DNA of 64,000 bases. Origin: Gorsachius magnificus (lineage: Eukaryota > Chordata > Aves > Pelecaniformes > Ardeidae). The stretch's first letter is position 1; the number at the start of each line of letters is the position of its first letter. The notes beneath the pieces were generated by a model that ran no database searches, was not told the DNA's origin, and saw only the letters and a list, made by a program, of their open reading frames with translations. Location: the NCBI GenBank assembly GCA_034008185.1, contig CM067109.1:32768885-32832884 (forward strand). The letters run 5' to 3'. Positions 49,489-62,729 of this stretch are shown here, piece after piece. A program made the position numbers and the translations under genes.

Positions 49489-50811
49489 ATTTGATAAAAC
49501 CAAAATCTCTGTAATGCATTTCTGCTTTCCAGGACATGCTTTGAGTAGTCACAGCATGACTGAATATTAGGAACATTTCTGCCTATTAATGAAATAAATT
49601 TTTCTTAAACAATGTCAATGTTTTCAAGTAATTCTTTTTTTTTTCTCCTTTTCGTAACATTTCCTTTAGCTTGTACTCTCATGTCCAAGATAACTTCTCC
49701 TTTTCCTCCCTTCTTCCTTCCTACCCACTGCAAAAAAAAAAAAATAGTACTTTTGAAGGGAAAGAATCACTCATGTGAGTCATTGACCTGACTGGGGAGG
49801 GAACAATGAACCTTTGATGATACTACATAACACAAAGGAGTGTAGGTATTTTAGATATTTGTATTACATCATACCCTTTTCTAGCCTTGCCATAGGGGCT
49901 TTTGAGGGGACTTATAACAAAATCCCATCTAAATTTCATCAGTCAGTTTCAAAATTTTGCTTTTTAGAAGTGGGAACATGTTGTCTCATCTTGTCTGTAC
50001 AGCTGATCAAACAGGCTGCACTGACAGCCTTGTGGGCATGATACTAAGACAAAAAGTCCAAGTTCAAAACTAATACTAATCTAGGTGCTCTAAAACTTGG
50101 TGTACTCATAGCAAAGCAGAGGGACAAACTGTGGGAGAGGGAAGAACATCAGTCATGCTGAAAAAGCAGGAAGGTATTTCACATTCTTTGTATATGCCAT
50201 ATGCACTTTAGAGACTCTCACTGATGCTGTTGTGACAGTGAAGCTGGGTGAAAAGTCCATGAACTGCCAAATAATTTTCATACCAAGTTAATAAGACCAG
50301 AGCAGTGAAGCTCTCTCTTAAATTGCAAAACACAATACACATTACTTAGCAGATAGGAACAGACTGAGCTTTACAATTCCAATCTTGCTGAGTTCAGCAG
50401 AAGAGTTATAATTATTATTGTCTAGAATGGAGCAGTACTCTTCAAGTTAAGTGGTCAAATCACCAAGTCTTCATCTCTAAAGTACTCAGTTTCATAACAC
50501 TTGTTACCTCTAATCAGCCACACAGAATAATAGCATGGGATAGCCTCATCTGATTACAATGACTCTGCTAGGTGTGGCTCCATCAATATTTCAAAATAAA
50601 AGGTGTCAAGTGAATCAAACCAACTTGTTTTGATCTCCCAGGTTAGGACTCTTATGCTTTCCTATTTGCTGAATAAAATACAGAAATGCCAACAGCTTTT
50701 ATACTTACTTTATATTCTGTATGAACTGGAGTAAGTTTTTAAGTATCCAGAAAACTTCAGGCAGTTGTTTTGGTAGAATCTTCTACACTTCTGTGGGAGA
50801 GATCATAACAT

Positions 50812-50864
50812 GAAAAAAAGGGAAGAAGGGAAGGGAAGGGAAGCGGGAAGGAAAAAGGGAGAGG
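50812..50864 (+). repeat. Polypurine (GGGAA)n tract
   Basis: Fifty-three bases of G and A with a single C at 50844, partly in gggaa units. Confidence 0.85.
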
Positions 50865-53009
50865 TAATCAAGTACAGTAATCATAAGATACTGTTTATCC
50901 CTTCCTTGACACTAGTGGAAAATTTTTAGCAAATAAATGTGAAATACTAATAAAAAGAAGAGTCTTTGGTCTGGTTTGTTGTTTTGTTTTTTTTTTTTTT
51001 TTTGTTTTGTTTTTTTTCCCAAGAGGAATATAGTGGTACAATCAGGTATTTTTGCTTTCTTTCCTCTCCCTAAGAATATAAAGAAGTTGAGACATGGTTT
51101 ACAACATACAGACAGTATCACAAACATGATGTCTGTTGAGTGGATCCATAGATGTTCTTATATCTCAGTAGTACACCAAGTTTATCTTCATATTAATCAG
51201 TAATGTAAAATGTTCTGACTTTTCAAAGGAAAACTTTTCATATCAGTTGAAAATGTCAAAGCAACTTATCCTGACAGTTTACAATTCTTTTTTTCTTAAC
51301 TTCTTTGTTTCATGAACATTTTTAGTATCATACATCTTAATACTATTTTGGGTTGAAAACAAATGTTGAAATATTAGGAAGGAAATCCTATTCTTTGAAT
51401 ATATTTGCTGAGCTTAATAACAACAGTGGGCAATTCCATCTTTACCTTCCCAATAGAATTGTCACTATTGCTAGTGGGAGTAATATAATGAATATTTTCA
51501 TATCTGGCTACATCTATTGCTTGCAGTTATTGATCAGTTACTAAATAACCATGCATACTCTCATTTAGAATTCAGTATTGAAGAATAAATGTCTACAGCA
51601 CAGCTTTTCTTTATCTTCGGAGGTTTTTATGTGGGTTTTTTTTGACATCATGAGCTTCTTTCTAAGTTGACTGGCCCCTTAACATAGTTGGAAAAATGGG
51701 TTTGTTTCATAGAAAGTAAACTGCACTGATTTACTGGCATTTCAGGCAAAAAACAAGTTGTAAAAACCTGATCCTACTAATAAGTACAAAAATTATATGG
51801 AATGTACATTTCAGAGAAGAAAGACCTTAAAATAAGTTTATGTTTGAAGGCTGAAAACTAATCATGGTTAAATTTATATACTTGTGAAGATGTTACTTTA
51901 TGTTTAAGATTGGAATCAATTGTCTGAAAAATTACTCCTTTTATTTTTCCTCTTTAAGTTTGTTTGCAGAAAATAAGTCTATTTGATAAGAAGAAAATAA
52001 TTTATGACAGGAATTTTATTATTAGTATTACTACCTTCTGTCTTGGTATTCTAGGAAAATGCCTTGTCTGTTAGTGGAAGTTGGATTATCCATGACCTCT
52101 TATATCTATATATTGGCAATATAGAGACAATATATTGGAAAATTAGCTCTGCTTTTTCTACTGCACAACACTGCAAGTTAGAGCAGGTGGGGGAAACCTA
52201 TGTTCAGAAAGAAGCCCTAAGAACCTGGCCATTTATTTGACACTGATTCTGACTTAGGGGAAATCCCAATACTCATTGTGAGACTCTAGTAACTTTACAG
52301 TGGAGTCACCTTTGCATGTTTTACAATTAGGTCAAAGAGCTCAAGACATGCTGCTTGTAGTGGAATAACACACTTTCCTTTTCTTAGTCTGCCACACCAC
52401 CTGTTAAGATCTGATCTACAGTTTTACTAAGCAATTAATAAACTGTATTAATAATACCAATTAACTGATATGATCCCCATGATATTTCATAGCACATCAG
52501 CAGCCAATGTAGTGCTGTCTTAGCTGATCAGAACGGCCAAGGCTATTGTCTGGGGTCTCCTCATAAGCTCATCCTGTGCATCCATGCATCTGCAGTCAGA
52601 TTCCCACTTAACTTCTATTATTCTGTTCTGTTTTCTTGTTTAATCTTCTAAAAACCCTTTTGTGTACCACAACCAAACCTGATTCACTTTGCTCTTGTTC
52701 AGGTCTGGCACAATAATTTTCATTTGACCATAGCATAACAAAAACCCCCAAACTTATGAAAAGTTACTGTATCAATGTACCTCCATCATCAAGTTTTGAA
52801 TGGTTTTACCCCTTATAAATCATGAGGGGCAGTTGCCTACCTCAATCTCCAACTAATGAAAATGATTTCTCGAATCTTAGAATACAGCCAGCCCCTCAGA
52901 AAAGCCAACATAAGACCTTACAGCCTTGAGGAAACATCCTGGGGATTTAAAGCCAGTCATTGTAAACTTAGCAGTGACACCATATCAGAGGTAATAAGCA
53001 AACTGTAAT

Positions 53010-53037
53010 AAAAAAAAAAAAAAAAAAAAAAAAAAAA
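53010..53037 (+). repeat. A28 homopolymer
   Basis: Twenty-eight A residues preceded by 'ctgtaat'. I looked for a processed pseudogene upstream and saw no coding similarity. Confidence 0.9.
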
Positions 53038-55686
53038 GATTGGAAGATAATTTCCTTCCCAGGGAATGGAATAATGTTTGCAGGACTAACTAGCTGTAAA
53101 ATTCCCTAAAGGGTTGAAAGAGAGCAGCATGATACCTAGCAACATTCAAACTGGCTGAGCAGCAGGGTGTAACACCAAGTTCTGTTGCTATTAACATTTA
53201 TGATGAACTCAGAAGAGCCAGAAGAAGGGACCTAGCAACAGCAAGCTCAAAGGGAAAACATCAGAGACATAGCTCTCTGAGTCAGGCAAAATGAAAAAAA
53301 AACCTCTCTGCTCTGGAGAATTTTTGGGCATTCATATAGGTGCTTTCATAGGTGGGATTACTGGCGTTGAGAAAAAATAAATCTGTTAATAAACATAAAG
53401 GAGTAATTTTATTTTAATTTAGGAGCTAATAGAAATGCAATGACTAATACACAAAGAAGTGACAGTAATTTCTCTAGAACATGTTTCTTCACATTTCTTC
53501 TAGAAGTAAGAAAGAAGAAAAATATGTTTTACTTTTTATATATCATATTACCGTAGAACACTGATTATGACCTGAGAACAGGAAGACATAAAGATTTAGG
53601 GCGCTTCAGCAGATTTTGTCAGCCTGAAAAAACAGACAAGCTATGAACCTAAGGAGCAAAGGAAACAGAGTGGAATTGCTCTAAGTGCAACAAGAACTAC
53701 AGCATGTTTTGTAGGAACATGATTTGGAAGTTATTATAGTGTCACTGACATTTTCATTATGAATGCCTATTTCCAGTGCTTCATAACTCAGCAATAGGCA
53801 TTTGCTCTAGGCTAAACTAGTAGAAGAGGTCTCAGCCTGGGAGAAAAATGTTTTGGAATGTGGTGGTATATGTGTGTAAAATGCAAAAAGGAACAGAATG
53901 ATGTTCCAAGAATACAAAAAAAAAAAAAAGGGAAGCTTCTCTACAAGGTACATTTTTTCTTACTTAACTAAATTATCACGCTTATTATCTAAAAAAGTAG
54001 ATTGAATGGTTTTGTATACATATTATGATGTTTATAGTTTATTTATGTTATACTGACTAAGGGATTCAGAGAAGATGGGTTATTGTGACAGAATTAACAG
54101 ATGATGATGCTATGTAGAGGGTATATCCGCATCTGTACCTTCCTACTATTTTGATTTGCGGACTCCTAAGGCACTTCGCATTGTATTGCAGAACCCCCTA
54201 AAAACTTCGTACGTGTATATTATCTTACATTATATATAAATTTGCTTATCTTAGTTGTCTCTCTCAGACTACAAAAGGAATAAATTGTGGGTCCCAGAGG
54301 TCCTAAACATGATTTGGCTTATTGGTTGCTGTCCCTAGGACTACCACTAGCACAAGTAAGCTATAAACTTTACTCAGTATTCTACCTCTTCTCATTTTTA
54401 ATGTCTAAATGAGGTGGCTGAAATTCAAGTTCGATTAAAGTCAGTAACACTGCCAAATCTATTGGCAGATTTCTCCTATCACTGTGATTTTGGATTGGCA
54501 GCATAAGGCTGACTGACCTGCAGATGCACAGTAAGTCCAGCCTAGCAACATGCTTTCAGGGTCAAGCACAACATCTGTGCCAGAACTGTGCAAACAAACC
54601 ATGTTCTCTGCATTCTTGGGGTTGGACAATGCAATTGAGCTACCAATTTGATTAAGCCACCAGTTGTCCATATAAATAACTCTGTGGAAAAAGAAAAAAA
54701 AAACTGTCCAGAAAAACATTCTAATTACAGCTAAAATTATGCTATTAATAACTTATATGTGTATTCATTCTCCAATCTCTTACTTCAATTTTGGCTCCTA
54801 CACTTGATCAGATGGAAGTAAAAAAAGTTTTGTACGATAATGAATGAAAATTAATTATTATAGATAGAACTCATTTGTGGTTTGGAAAACATATTAGTAA
54901 GCAGAAATAATGGAATTATTTGGATTAATATGTAATGCAATGTTCTTTGCAGGACTAGTATTTCTCTGAGTAGAAATTTATCATTGTCTTCCCCTGAACA
55001 CTTTTCACACATACACAGAGTATTCACCAGACTAAGATTTTCTTCTTTGAAGGAGCATACCTTACAGAGCAGAGGGAGTTTTACACCTGGTTGATTAATC
55101 TATCTAGTTTCACATAAGACAACTGTTGGTAATGGATCTTGCCAGCAAACTTAGTGCATTAGCAATGTTTCGGGGGGGGCGGTGGAGGGAAGGAAATCTT
55201 CCTAATTTCTCTATAATTTTCTGAATATTGGGAAGATTATAAAAGGATGAAAGTATAAGATTACAGAAGCCTTTTAAAATTATTCAGTTTGAAGGATTTT
55301 GAAAGAAGGCATGTAAGTTGCAGAACCAAAGTGCTCTCCTGGACCTGGGGCTCTAACAACAGACACACAGATAAGGCAGAATTGTCCAGAACCAAAAGTA
55401 AGACTAAATTGTCAGCAACAATTTTATTTATAAACTGAAATATTTCAAGCATAATTGTTGTGGATAGACTGTGGATATCACCATATATTTCTGCAAAGAA
55501 GGCTTGAAAATGCTTTGAAATGAGCTGGGTAAGGAGAGAGGAGACCTGGTCCACTCAGCATTGAAAATCTTCACTTCCTCTCACCAGCACTCAACGTTTG
55601 TCTCTCATTGCAATGGGAGTCAGTGTTTCAGGTTTGTCAGGTTACAGCAATTATTTTTTTTTCTCTGTCTGTCCCTTGGCTATCTG

Positions 55687-55840
55687 ATCAAAGTGCTCCT
55701 AACAGCTGCAGTTCTGACAGCAGCTTAAGCAGCTGCCTGACCTGGGAAGTGAGAGAGGCAGTCTCTCAGGTAGGTAAAGCCTAAGTCATCCCGCTGTTAT
55801 TAACAGCTGTAATAGCAGTAGCTGATATGGCTCCCAGCTG
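55687..55840. promoter_or_regulatory. Candidate regulatory element: E-box cluster with TCF/LEF-like site
   Basis: Four identical CAGCTG E boxes lie at 55703-55708, 55730-55735, 55804-55809 and 55835-55840, and a TCF/LEF-like ATCAAAG at 55687-55693. CAGCTG is the palindrome bound by several bHLH factors. Four copies in 138 bp is far above chance expectation (about 0.03 for random sequence of even composition). The flanking bases differ between the four sites, so this is not a tandem repeat. That it acts as an enhancer is inference. Confidence 0.4.
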
Positions 55841-57284
55841 CATTTTGGGCAAAAGACAACTGTGTTGCTTGGGCTGACTGCAGGTCTACAGCAGAGGAGA
55901 AAGAGACAGGAAAAAAAAGAAATAGAAAAAAGTAAAAAAGGGGAAAGGCAAAGACAAAATGAAAGAGCTCAAGAAAGAAGGGGAGAAAGATGGGAGGAAT
56001 AAAGGATACTTATACTTACAAGATAATATTTTTTCCATATCACAGTTTTGTGATTTGTGTTTTGGTTTGGGTTTGGTTGTTTTTTTTTTTTTTTGGGGGG
56101 GGGGAGAGTAGGGGGAGGAAGCTGCTCTCTTTAATCTCATTGTCTTTGTTTTTTCAATTCCTCTTCTAAATGAACTCCTCATCCATGTAAAGACAAGTCA
56201 TGAATCACAAAATAAGGGCTCTTCCTCTAAGTGGCATCAGAAACAGTTAGCCTAATCCAACCTTAGATGGATCCAGCTTTTTCCTTAGAAAGCATGTGCT
56301 ATCCTATTTTGGTCAAGATCTGAATAAAACTAGCTTTTCCATTTCAATTATCTCTCAGAACATGTGCTGCAGAAATCTCTATAATCTGGACATGTGAGGA
56401 AAGCAGAAGATACTAGCACTGCTCTTTCACTGTGCTGTACTGTTCCTGTGGATGATACAAGGTAGCCACAGCCAAAGCATGTGGGAAGTATTAGCTTAAT
56501 GCAATATCCCATAGTAGATGCACCTGTCATGTAAGGCAGTGTTTTACCTGTATGACAGCATATTGCCAGCCATTAAATCAATATCTTTGCAGCAACAGAA
56601 TTTTTAATCAGAGGTGTTTTCCAAAACTGCCATGACATAATAATTTGGGGTAGGTAAGAACTGTCTGTGATGACTTTGCTAAAATATTTTGAATTCTGGT
56701 GGAATCCTGGAGGCAGCCTAGATATAGCTTTTTGGGCTCTGAGGTTTAGATACAGGGAATGAAACCACTGCATGAAAGTTGCACTTAACATCTCTAATCA
56801 GCCACAGCTTGTAATTAGGCAAACAACTAATCACATAAGTATCTTTGTGTTGTTTTTCTCCATTGGCCTGTAAGCCTCAGTGGAAGCTTGTTGTTTATAT
56901 TGGGTAGTAAATCAACATTAACGTGCTTCAAGCAACAACATGTTTTTTAATTCTGTATTACAATTTCAAAACAACTGCCTTTTCAGGTAATACAATTCCC
57001 TGCTACTCTCCTATGGCAGTGGTACTGGCTTGCAAGCTGAATGTTAAAAGAAAATGCTCTCTGACTGGCAGGAAGGTCTTTTTTTTTTTTTTTTTTTTCC
57101 CCTTACCCCTTCCCACTAGTTAGAAATACCAGTAAAAAGATTCTGTGCTTCAAAAGTGAACAGTGGGTCAACAGCCAAAATTTATAAACTTCCTATAAAG
57201 GATCAATGATAGCTAAGTGATGATTATAGCTGATTGATTTACATGAAAATTCTTTAAAATGTGGTGCAGATATCAGAAAGGATG
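55841..57284. other. AT-rich unique sequence, no gene seen
   Basis: Contains a T run followed by G10 at 56080-56104 and a T20 run at 57079-57098. No gene or transposon was recognised. Confidence 0.55.
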
Positions 57285-57690
57285 CTGAGGGGTTTCAGAG
57301 TAGAGCTGTGTGCATGATTAAAGTATTGGAACACATATCTTATAAGGGAAGACTCCAATAGGTGCATTTACTTAGGTTAGCAAGGAGGACATTAAACAGT
57401 AACTTGATCACAGTTCCTGAAGAGGTAGTCATGAGAAAAACTACTTTATGAAATGGACTCTTCAGTTTAGCAACCAGCAAGAATGGAAGCAGACAAATTC
57501 AAACTAATTATGACACAGTTTTTGAGCTCACATATTTTGATATAAAGAATGCATGAAAGCCTACCTAAATGTCTCCATTTCTACAGTAAACAAATTCAGG
57601 CTAAAATAAAGTGGAATTAGCTAATAATGAGTGTAGCTAACCACTGGAACAAAAATAGTGGATTCTTCATCCTGGGAAAGTTGCCATGTG
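57285..57690 (+). mobile_element. Ancient CR1-like (CR1/L3) ORF2 relic
   Basis: A translated stretch starting near 57285 reads FQSRAVCMIKVLEHISYKGRL, which lines up with the CR1 C-terminal motif ([21 protein letters not shown] in the copy at 46.7 kb). Weak echoes follow, and VANHWNK at about 57630-57650 matches the CR1 VVRHWN block. Spacing is disturbed by several indels and stops. The divergence suggests a copy much older than the other CR1 elements here, perhaps of the CR1-like L3 lineage. Confidence 0.6.
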
Positions 57691-58572
57691 TTTTACAATA
57701 TGAACATTATTTCAAAATATTTTTTGGAGAGCCTTGTCATTTGAAGTAGAGTGAAATCCAGATTAATTGACCATAGCACTCCTTTGTGGCCTTACAGTGA
57801 AGCTGTGAATTTAACCTTGTGGTCTTGTTATCCTATTTCCTTATTCCATACTCTTTGCTAAAAGCACTGTACTTTCTGTTCTTTTGTTTCAGCTTAGCTC
57901 CTGATCATGAATACTGTAAGCATGTGAACATCTGATTTAACTGAGTTCAGCTTGTCCATGCAGGACTAAGTGTATCTTCTTTAAGACAGGAACAATATTT
58001 TCCTAAGTTTGTGCAGCATGTAGCACACTAAAGCCTATATTCTCAATGGACCACTTGGATGCTGTCACAGTATAAATTGATGAAGAATCAAAGGTATTTG
58101 AAAAAATGGGAAGATTTATACTGGATGGTTTAGAACTCCCTTTTGCCTTTAGAACTGCCTTTAGTATCTAACTAGAGAGACTCAAAAAAATGTAAATTTT
58201 TTACATAAGTATTCAAATGTTTGTTTTGTTAAAAATATCAGAGTTGTCATAAAGCAATATTTGAAATTACCATTTTAATATGCAATTAATAAACAACAAT
58301 GGGAAAAGAAAATGAGGAAATGGAGAAAGGTTATACTAGTGATATTTTTACAAATTTATACTTAGAAAGAAGGCCCTACTCAGCATCCTAGAAAACTAGC
58401 TAGAAAAAAGAAAGGTGCATTGGGGAGAAGTTTCAACACTTAAAACAATGGGCTTGCATCATAATTAAGATACCTTTATTCATGATTAGAAAACAGAAGT
58501 TACACCTGTATAGTTATTTTCCTATTCTAAGATCACAGAGAAAAATAACCCTCATCAGTCCGTTTCAAAGCT

Positions 58573-58597
58573 GGGGAGGTAGGGGGGGGAGGGAGGG
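58573..58597 (+). repeat. G-rich run with G-quadruplex pattern
   Basis: Four G runs at 58573-58576, 58582-58589, 58591-58593 and 58595-58597 with gaps of 5, 1 and 1 bases. Confidence 0.75.
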
Positions 58598-61500
58598 AAG
58601 AACACAATCAATCAAAAACTTTCTTTTCATTTGTTATTAGATACAAGAGTCAAAAGTAGATTTAGAGAGGTGACCAAACTGAAACAACAGAAATAAAGAA
58701 GGAACAGCCCTAAGAGAAAACAAACAATAAAGACAGAAAAGATTAACAATAAGAAAGACCTAACAATGCTACAAATTATTCATGGATGTTGCAGAAGAGA
58801 ACTGTTTTGATAATTAAAGAAACTACTCTCTCCATAAGACATGACTTTTCTACAAAAGGATGCCTTTTGTATGAATATATGCCTTAAAGAGATCCATGCA
58901 AATCCAATTATTTACACCATTTTTTTCCTCAGAAATATATTTCCAATAGGTATTAAACACAGTCTTTGTGTCAGTTTCACAAAGTTTGTACTTACAGCTC
59001 TCCTACCAGAGGTGAAAAATATGTCCCAGTTTTAAAGATCTGTCATCCTCACATACCTGTTCTAGTGTCCAGAAAGCCTAGCAGATCAAAAAAAAGTGAG
59101 TGGTAGCTGGTTGTGAAATAGCTACAAGACTGAAACGAACCCATTTTTTGAAGGTTCCCTTCTTCTTGGTGGAGAGGACAGTCAGCTAATGGTGTTATCC
59201 TAGTGTTGAAAGGTGTTGAAATACCAGAGTGACACGATGACTAATTCCAAAAAATTTTTGAGGGGAGAAGTGAGCCTTCCCTCTCACATGCAAAAGACAG
59301 AGTGTCTAGGAAAGCATAGGGAAATCTCATCCAACTTAGTTTTCTCTGATCACCCGTTGCTTCAAGGACGTCTTGCTGAACGAGTACCAGATGAGTTTGG
59401 GTCAGTAAATTGGCTGGGCAGTAAAATAGAGGACTTTCTGCTCCGAGCCTTGGCAGGAATGGAAAAATGGGGCTCCTAAAGACAAAAGGAGTAAGAGAGG
59501 CAGTTTGACAACACAGGTTTAAATTGCTCGTTCAGGAATCAGCTCTGATTTATGTTGGTCTGAACAGGTGCCAGAGCAGACCTGATCTGGTTTGACTGAA
59601 AACATTACTCTTAACCATCGTACATCTTGGAGCAGTCCCAAGAGCCATCTGGCCCTTCACCACCTCCAGGATTTGCAAGAATAATACATATTTTGAGTAG
59701 TAGGGACAAATATTTGAAATATGTGCGCCACTAATGTTAGATATCTTGTTTTCTGTTATTCTTTTCTGAGGAAAGAATTTTCTTATTAAATATTATGCAT
59801 ATATACTCTTAAATTAGTCTCACACTTCGGCATTATGCAAGGGAAAAAATCTTTTATTTTTTGTAATGATGATGCATTTTAAAGAAAATTACTGGGACTT
59901 CCTGCTCAGTAATCATTATTTTTCTCAACAGCAACCATATGAATAATTCAGAAAGAAAAAAAAAAAAGACTTTGCATTTTGCTAACCCTTTACTACCTCT
60001 TTGGCAAGGAAAATCTTGATTTCCTCTATTTGAGTGAAAGCTATTTAATGAGAAGAAAGCCAAGTAATTTGATCTTATTCAAAGATTTCTCCGTTTATTG
60101 TTATGCTAAAATTCCAAATAATACAGCTGAAAAGAAACTATGTTTTTTAATTTTTCTGCTTACCCTGTTTCAAGCTTTTTACTCCTGTGATGTTAGCTTA
60201 AAATACAAAGATGGTTTGGAATAAAGAAATTTATTTCTTACTGGATAGGATTTGAATTTCCATGCTTCATTTTTCTTACTGCTTTAAAAGATAATGTGTT
60301 GCACCCTAAAGACCAGGTATTTTGTACCTCTTCATGTAAAAAGCCACTTTATACACATATTTTCAGACACGGAAAAATTGTACATTCTAATACATTGGTG
60401 TAAATATACCGCGCATAAACTTAAGCTCAATCAAGTAGACTACTGTTTTTAATGAAACCTTTATATTTAGAATGTTTCAGGAACAAAGTAATGAGTCACA
60501 CAGCAGTAGTGTAAAACAGTTAGAAACATGGAGTTGTCACCATATCCAAAGTATTTTACATACAGTCTCTGAAAAATAGTTGAAATAAGGAGGACTATCT
60601 TGGTCTGGAAAATGAAATTTTATGAGACAGACAGGTTAAGCATTATTCACTGTTCCTTTTAACAGCCAAGTACAAGCCACCTACATTACAGCTACTCAAT
60701 AAGCTACAAAACCTGCATCAGCAAGTCTTGTCACCTACCAAAACTAAAAAGTGCAACATTAGTACCTCATCTCCTACCAATTTATTAGACCATGCTAATG
60801 CCCCAAATACACCCTACACCCCACCGTAAATGTTCACTGAGGGGTTTGGAATCTTCTGAAGTTTTCGGGGGACATGCAGAATAAAGCATGTGCTCAAACT
60901 TACGAGAGTATTTGCAAGACCTTACTAGCAACTAGATTTTAATGAGAAAATGTGGAGCTTGTACATGCAGAATTTCAGTCACATTAATTTTTAGAAAGTT
61001 AGATTATTAGGATACTAGTTTATATACTTAAAACTGCTTAGTATAAAGCTCATAAGAAAGGGTTATAAAGTCTTACACTTGGTACTGGAACAAAGAGTGA
61101 AATAACAATATTCATAAACCAAAATGTTTTCATGATAAAAACTCCTAAACCAAACATTTCACTGACATCTGCTGAACAGATGATAATATAAATGGTAGAC
61201 TTGTGCTTTCCATTAGTAGGAGTCTTATTCTTTCTACAGAGTGAGCTGCAGAACAGCTTTTCATTACTTCTAAAAAGTAAGAAAGAAGAGGAATATACAG
61301 GCTGAAAGAACACTGTTTATTAGTGTTTGGAGTTTGGAGGCCCCTGTAGTTTAAACAAGACAAAAAGCTTCTGTGCTTGTTAACATACAGTTTATAATTT
61401 CCCTTGTTCCAGCATTAGTACTGGATGCCTTTAGGACAGGATGAAAATTACCTGTGTTAGTTAACAGAAAAGGCAAAGCTGTGAAGGAATGAAAGTGTTC

Positions 61501-62713
61501 TAGAGAAAAGATGCCTAGATAAATAAGAAAAACTTATTTACACTGATGCTTTGGTTCTTCACCTGATTATAAACAGAAAAGACACTGATTTCAGAATGAA
61601 ATACTTCTGTTTCTGTAGCTATGGCAATATAAGTCATTCCCTTATGGGTGTAATGCTGAGCAATGATAAAGTCATGCAAACACATAATGAATACAAATCA
61701 AAGGTAATAGTTAGCTAAATAATTTGTGCTACATAGATGTATGAAACACTAATTTAAAAACTCATAGCAACCAAAGGGAATATCAATGAGAAATAACCTA
61801 GAGCAAGAAAGAATCAGTTTGATGAATTGGGCTATATTAACGTTCTTTTTTTTTTTTTTCCCTCAGCAATAGAAGAGATAGAACTTTCATGTTAAGAGAG
61901 TAATATTTTTATCCTCAGAAAAATGAAAAATTAGAGCATATTCCTTAAGGAGGAAATTTTACATTAAAAAATGGTTGTTTCTTTGGAGACAGTTTCAACA
62001 CAATCCTTTCAAATTTAGCTAAGGGAGGAAAACAGGAAATTTCAACACTGCAGAAAAGAAAAAATGAAACATAACTAGATATTTCCATGTCTTCACTATT
62101 AGTGGCAAAATGGTTTTGTCTGGGTTTGCCCAGCCTTATCAAATGGGATGTTGAGTAATTAAATGTATTATCACTCACACAGAAGTATAAGCTGTCTGCT
62201 TATTTTAAGCTCTGTGTGGGGACTAGTCAAATTTAGCATCCACAGCTGCTCCTCAGCTATGTTATAAATTGCATATATTTAATCCCAAAGCACATGGGAC
62301 AACAAACAGCCCGCAACCCAAATGCAATCTTGAGCCTGTCTCATCAAAGTGAATGGGATATCTTGGAGGTAATCCAACAGCTTCAGGACTTGTCATACTG
62401 ATATTAATGACCTGCCATTTGCGTGAAACAGAAAGTTCACAGTGATGGAAATTCTTGTAGATCAATTTATTCTAGCTCATATAATCTTGCATTAAAGAAA
62501 AACCTAGAATACAGCCTGATCAGAAATAGGGATGATTGTTGACTCATTAGTGAGCTTTCTGACTTGGGATGTCTTTGTTTTAACATCATTGCTTGCATGG
62601 CCAGATATTTTGTTTATTAGAGTCTATCTATATATCAACTTAAATATGTATAGGTACATTTATTTACACACATCTATATTTGGTATTCACAAACTATACA
62701 TGCACAAAATGTG

Positions 62714-62729
62714 TATATATATATATATA
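62714..62729. repeat. TA dinucleotide repeat
   Basis: A short (TA)8 microsatellite. Confidence 0.85.

Larger units (their letters stand above)
49489..55686. other. AT-rich unique sequence, no gene seen
   Basis: Contains a purine run at 50812-50864, a T17 run at 50987-51003, an A28 run at 53010-53037 and an A run near 53917-53929. No coding similarity, RNA gene or transposon was recognised. Confidence 0.55.
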
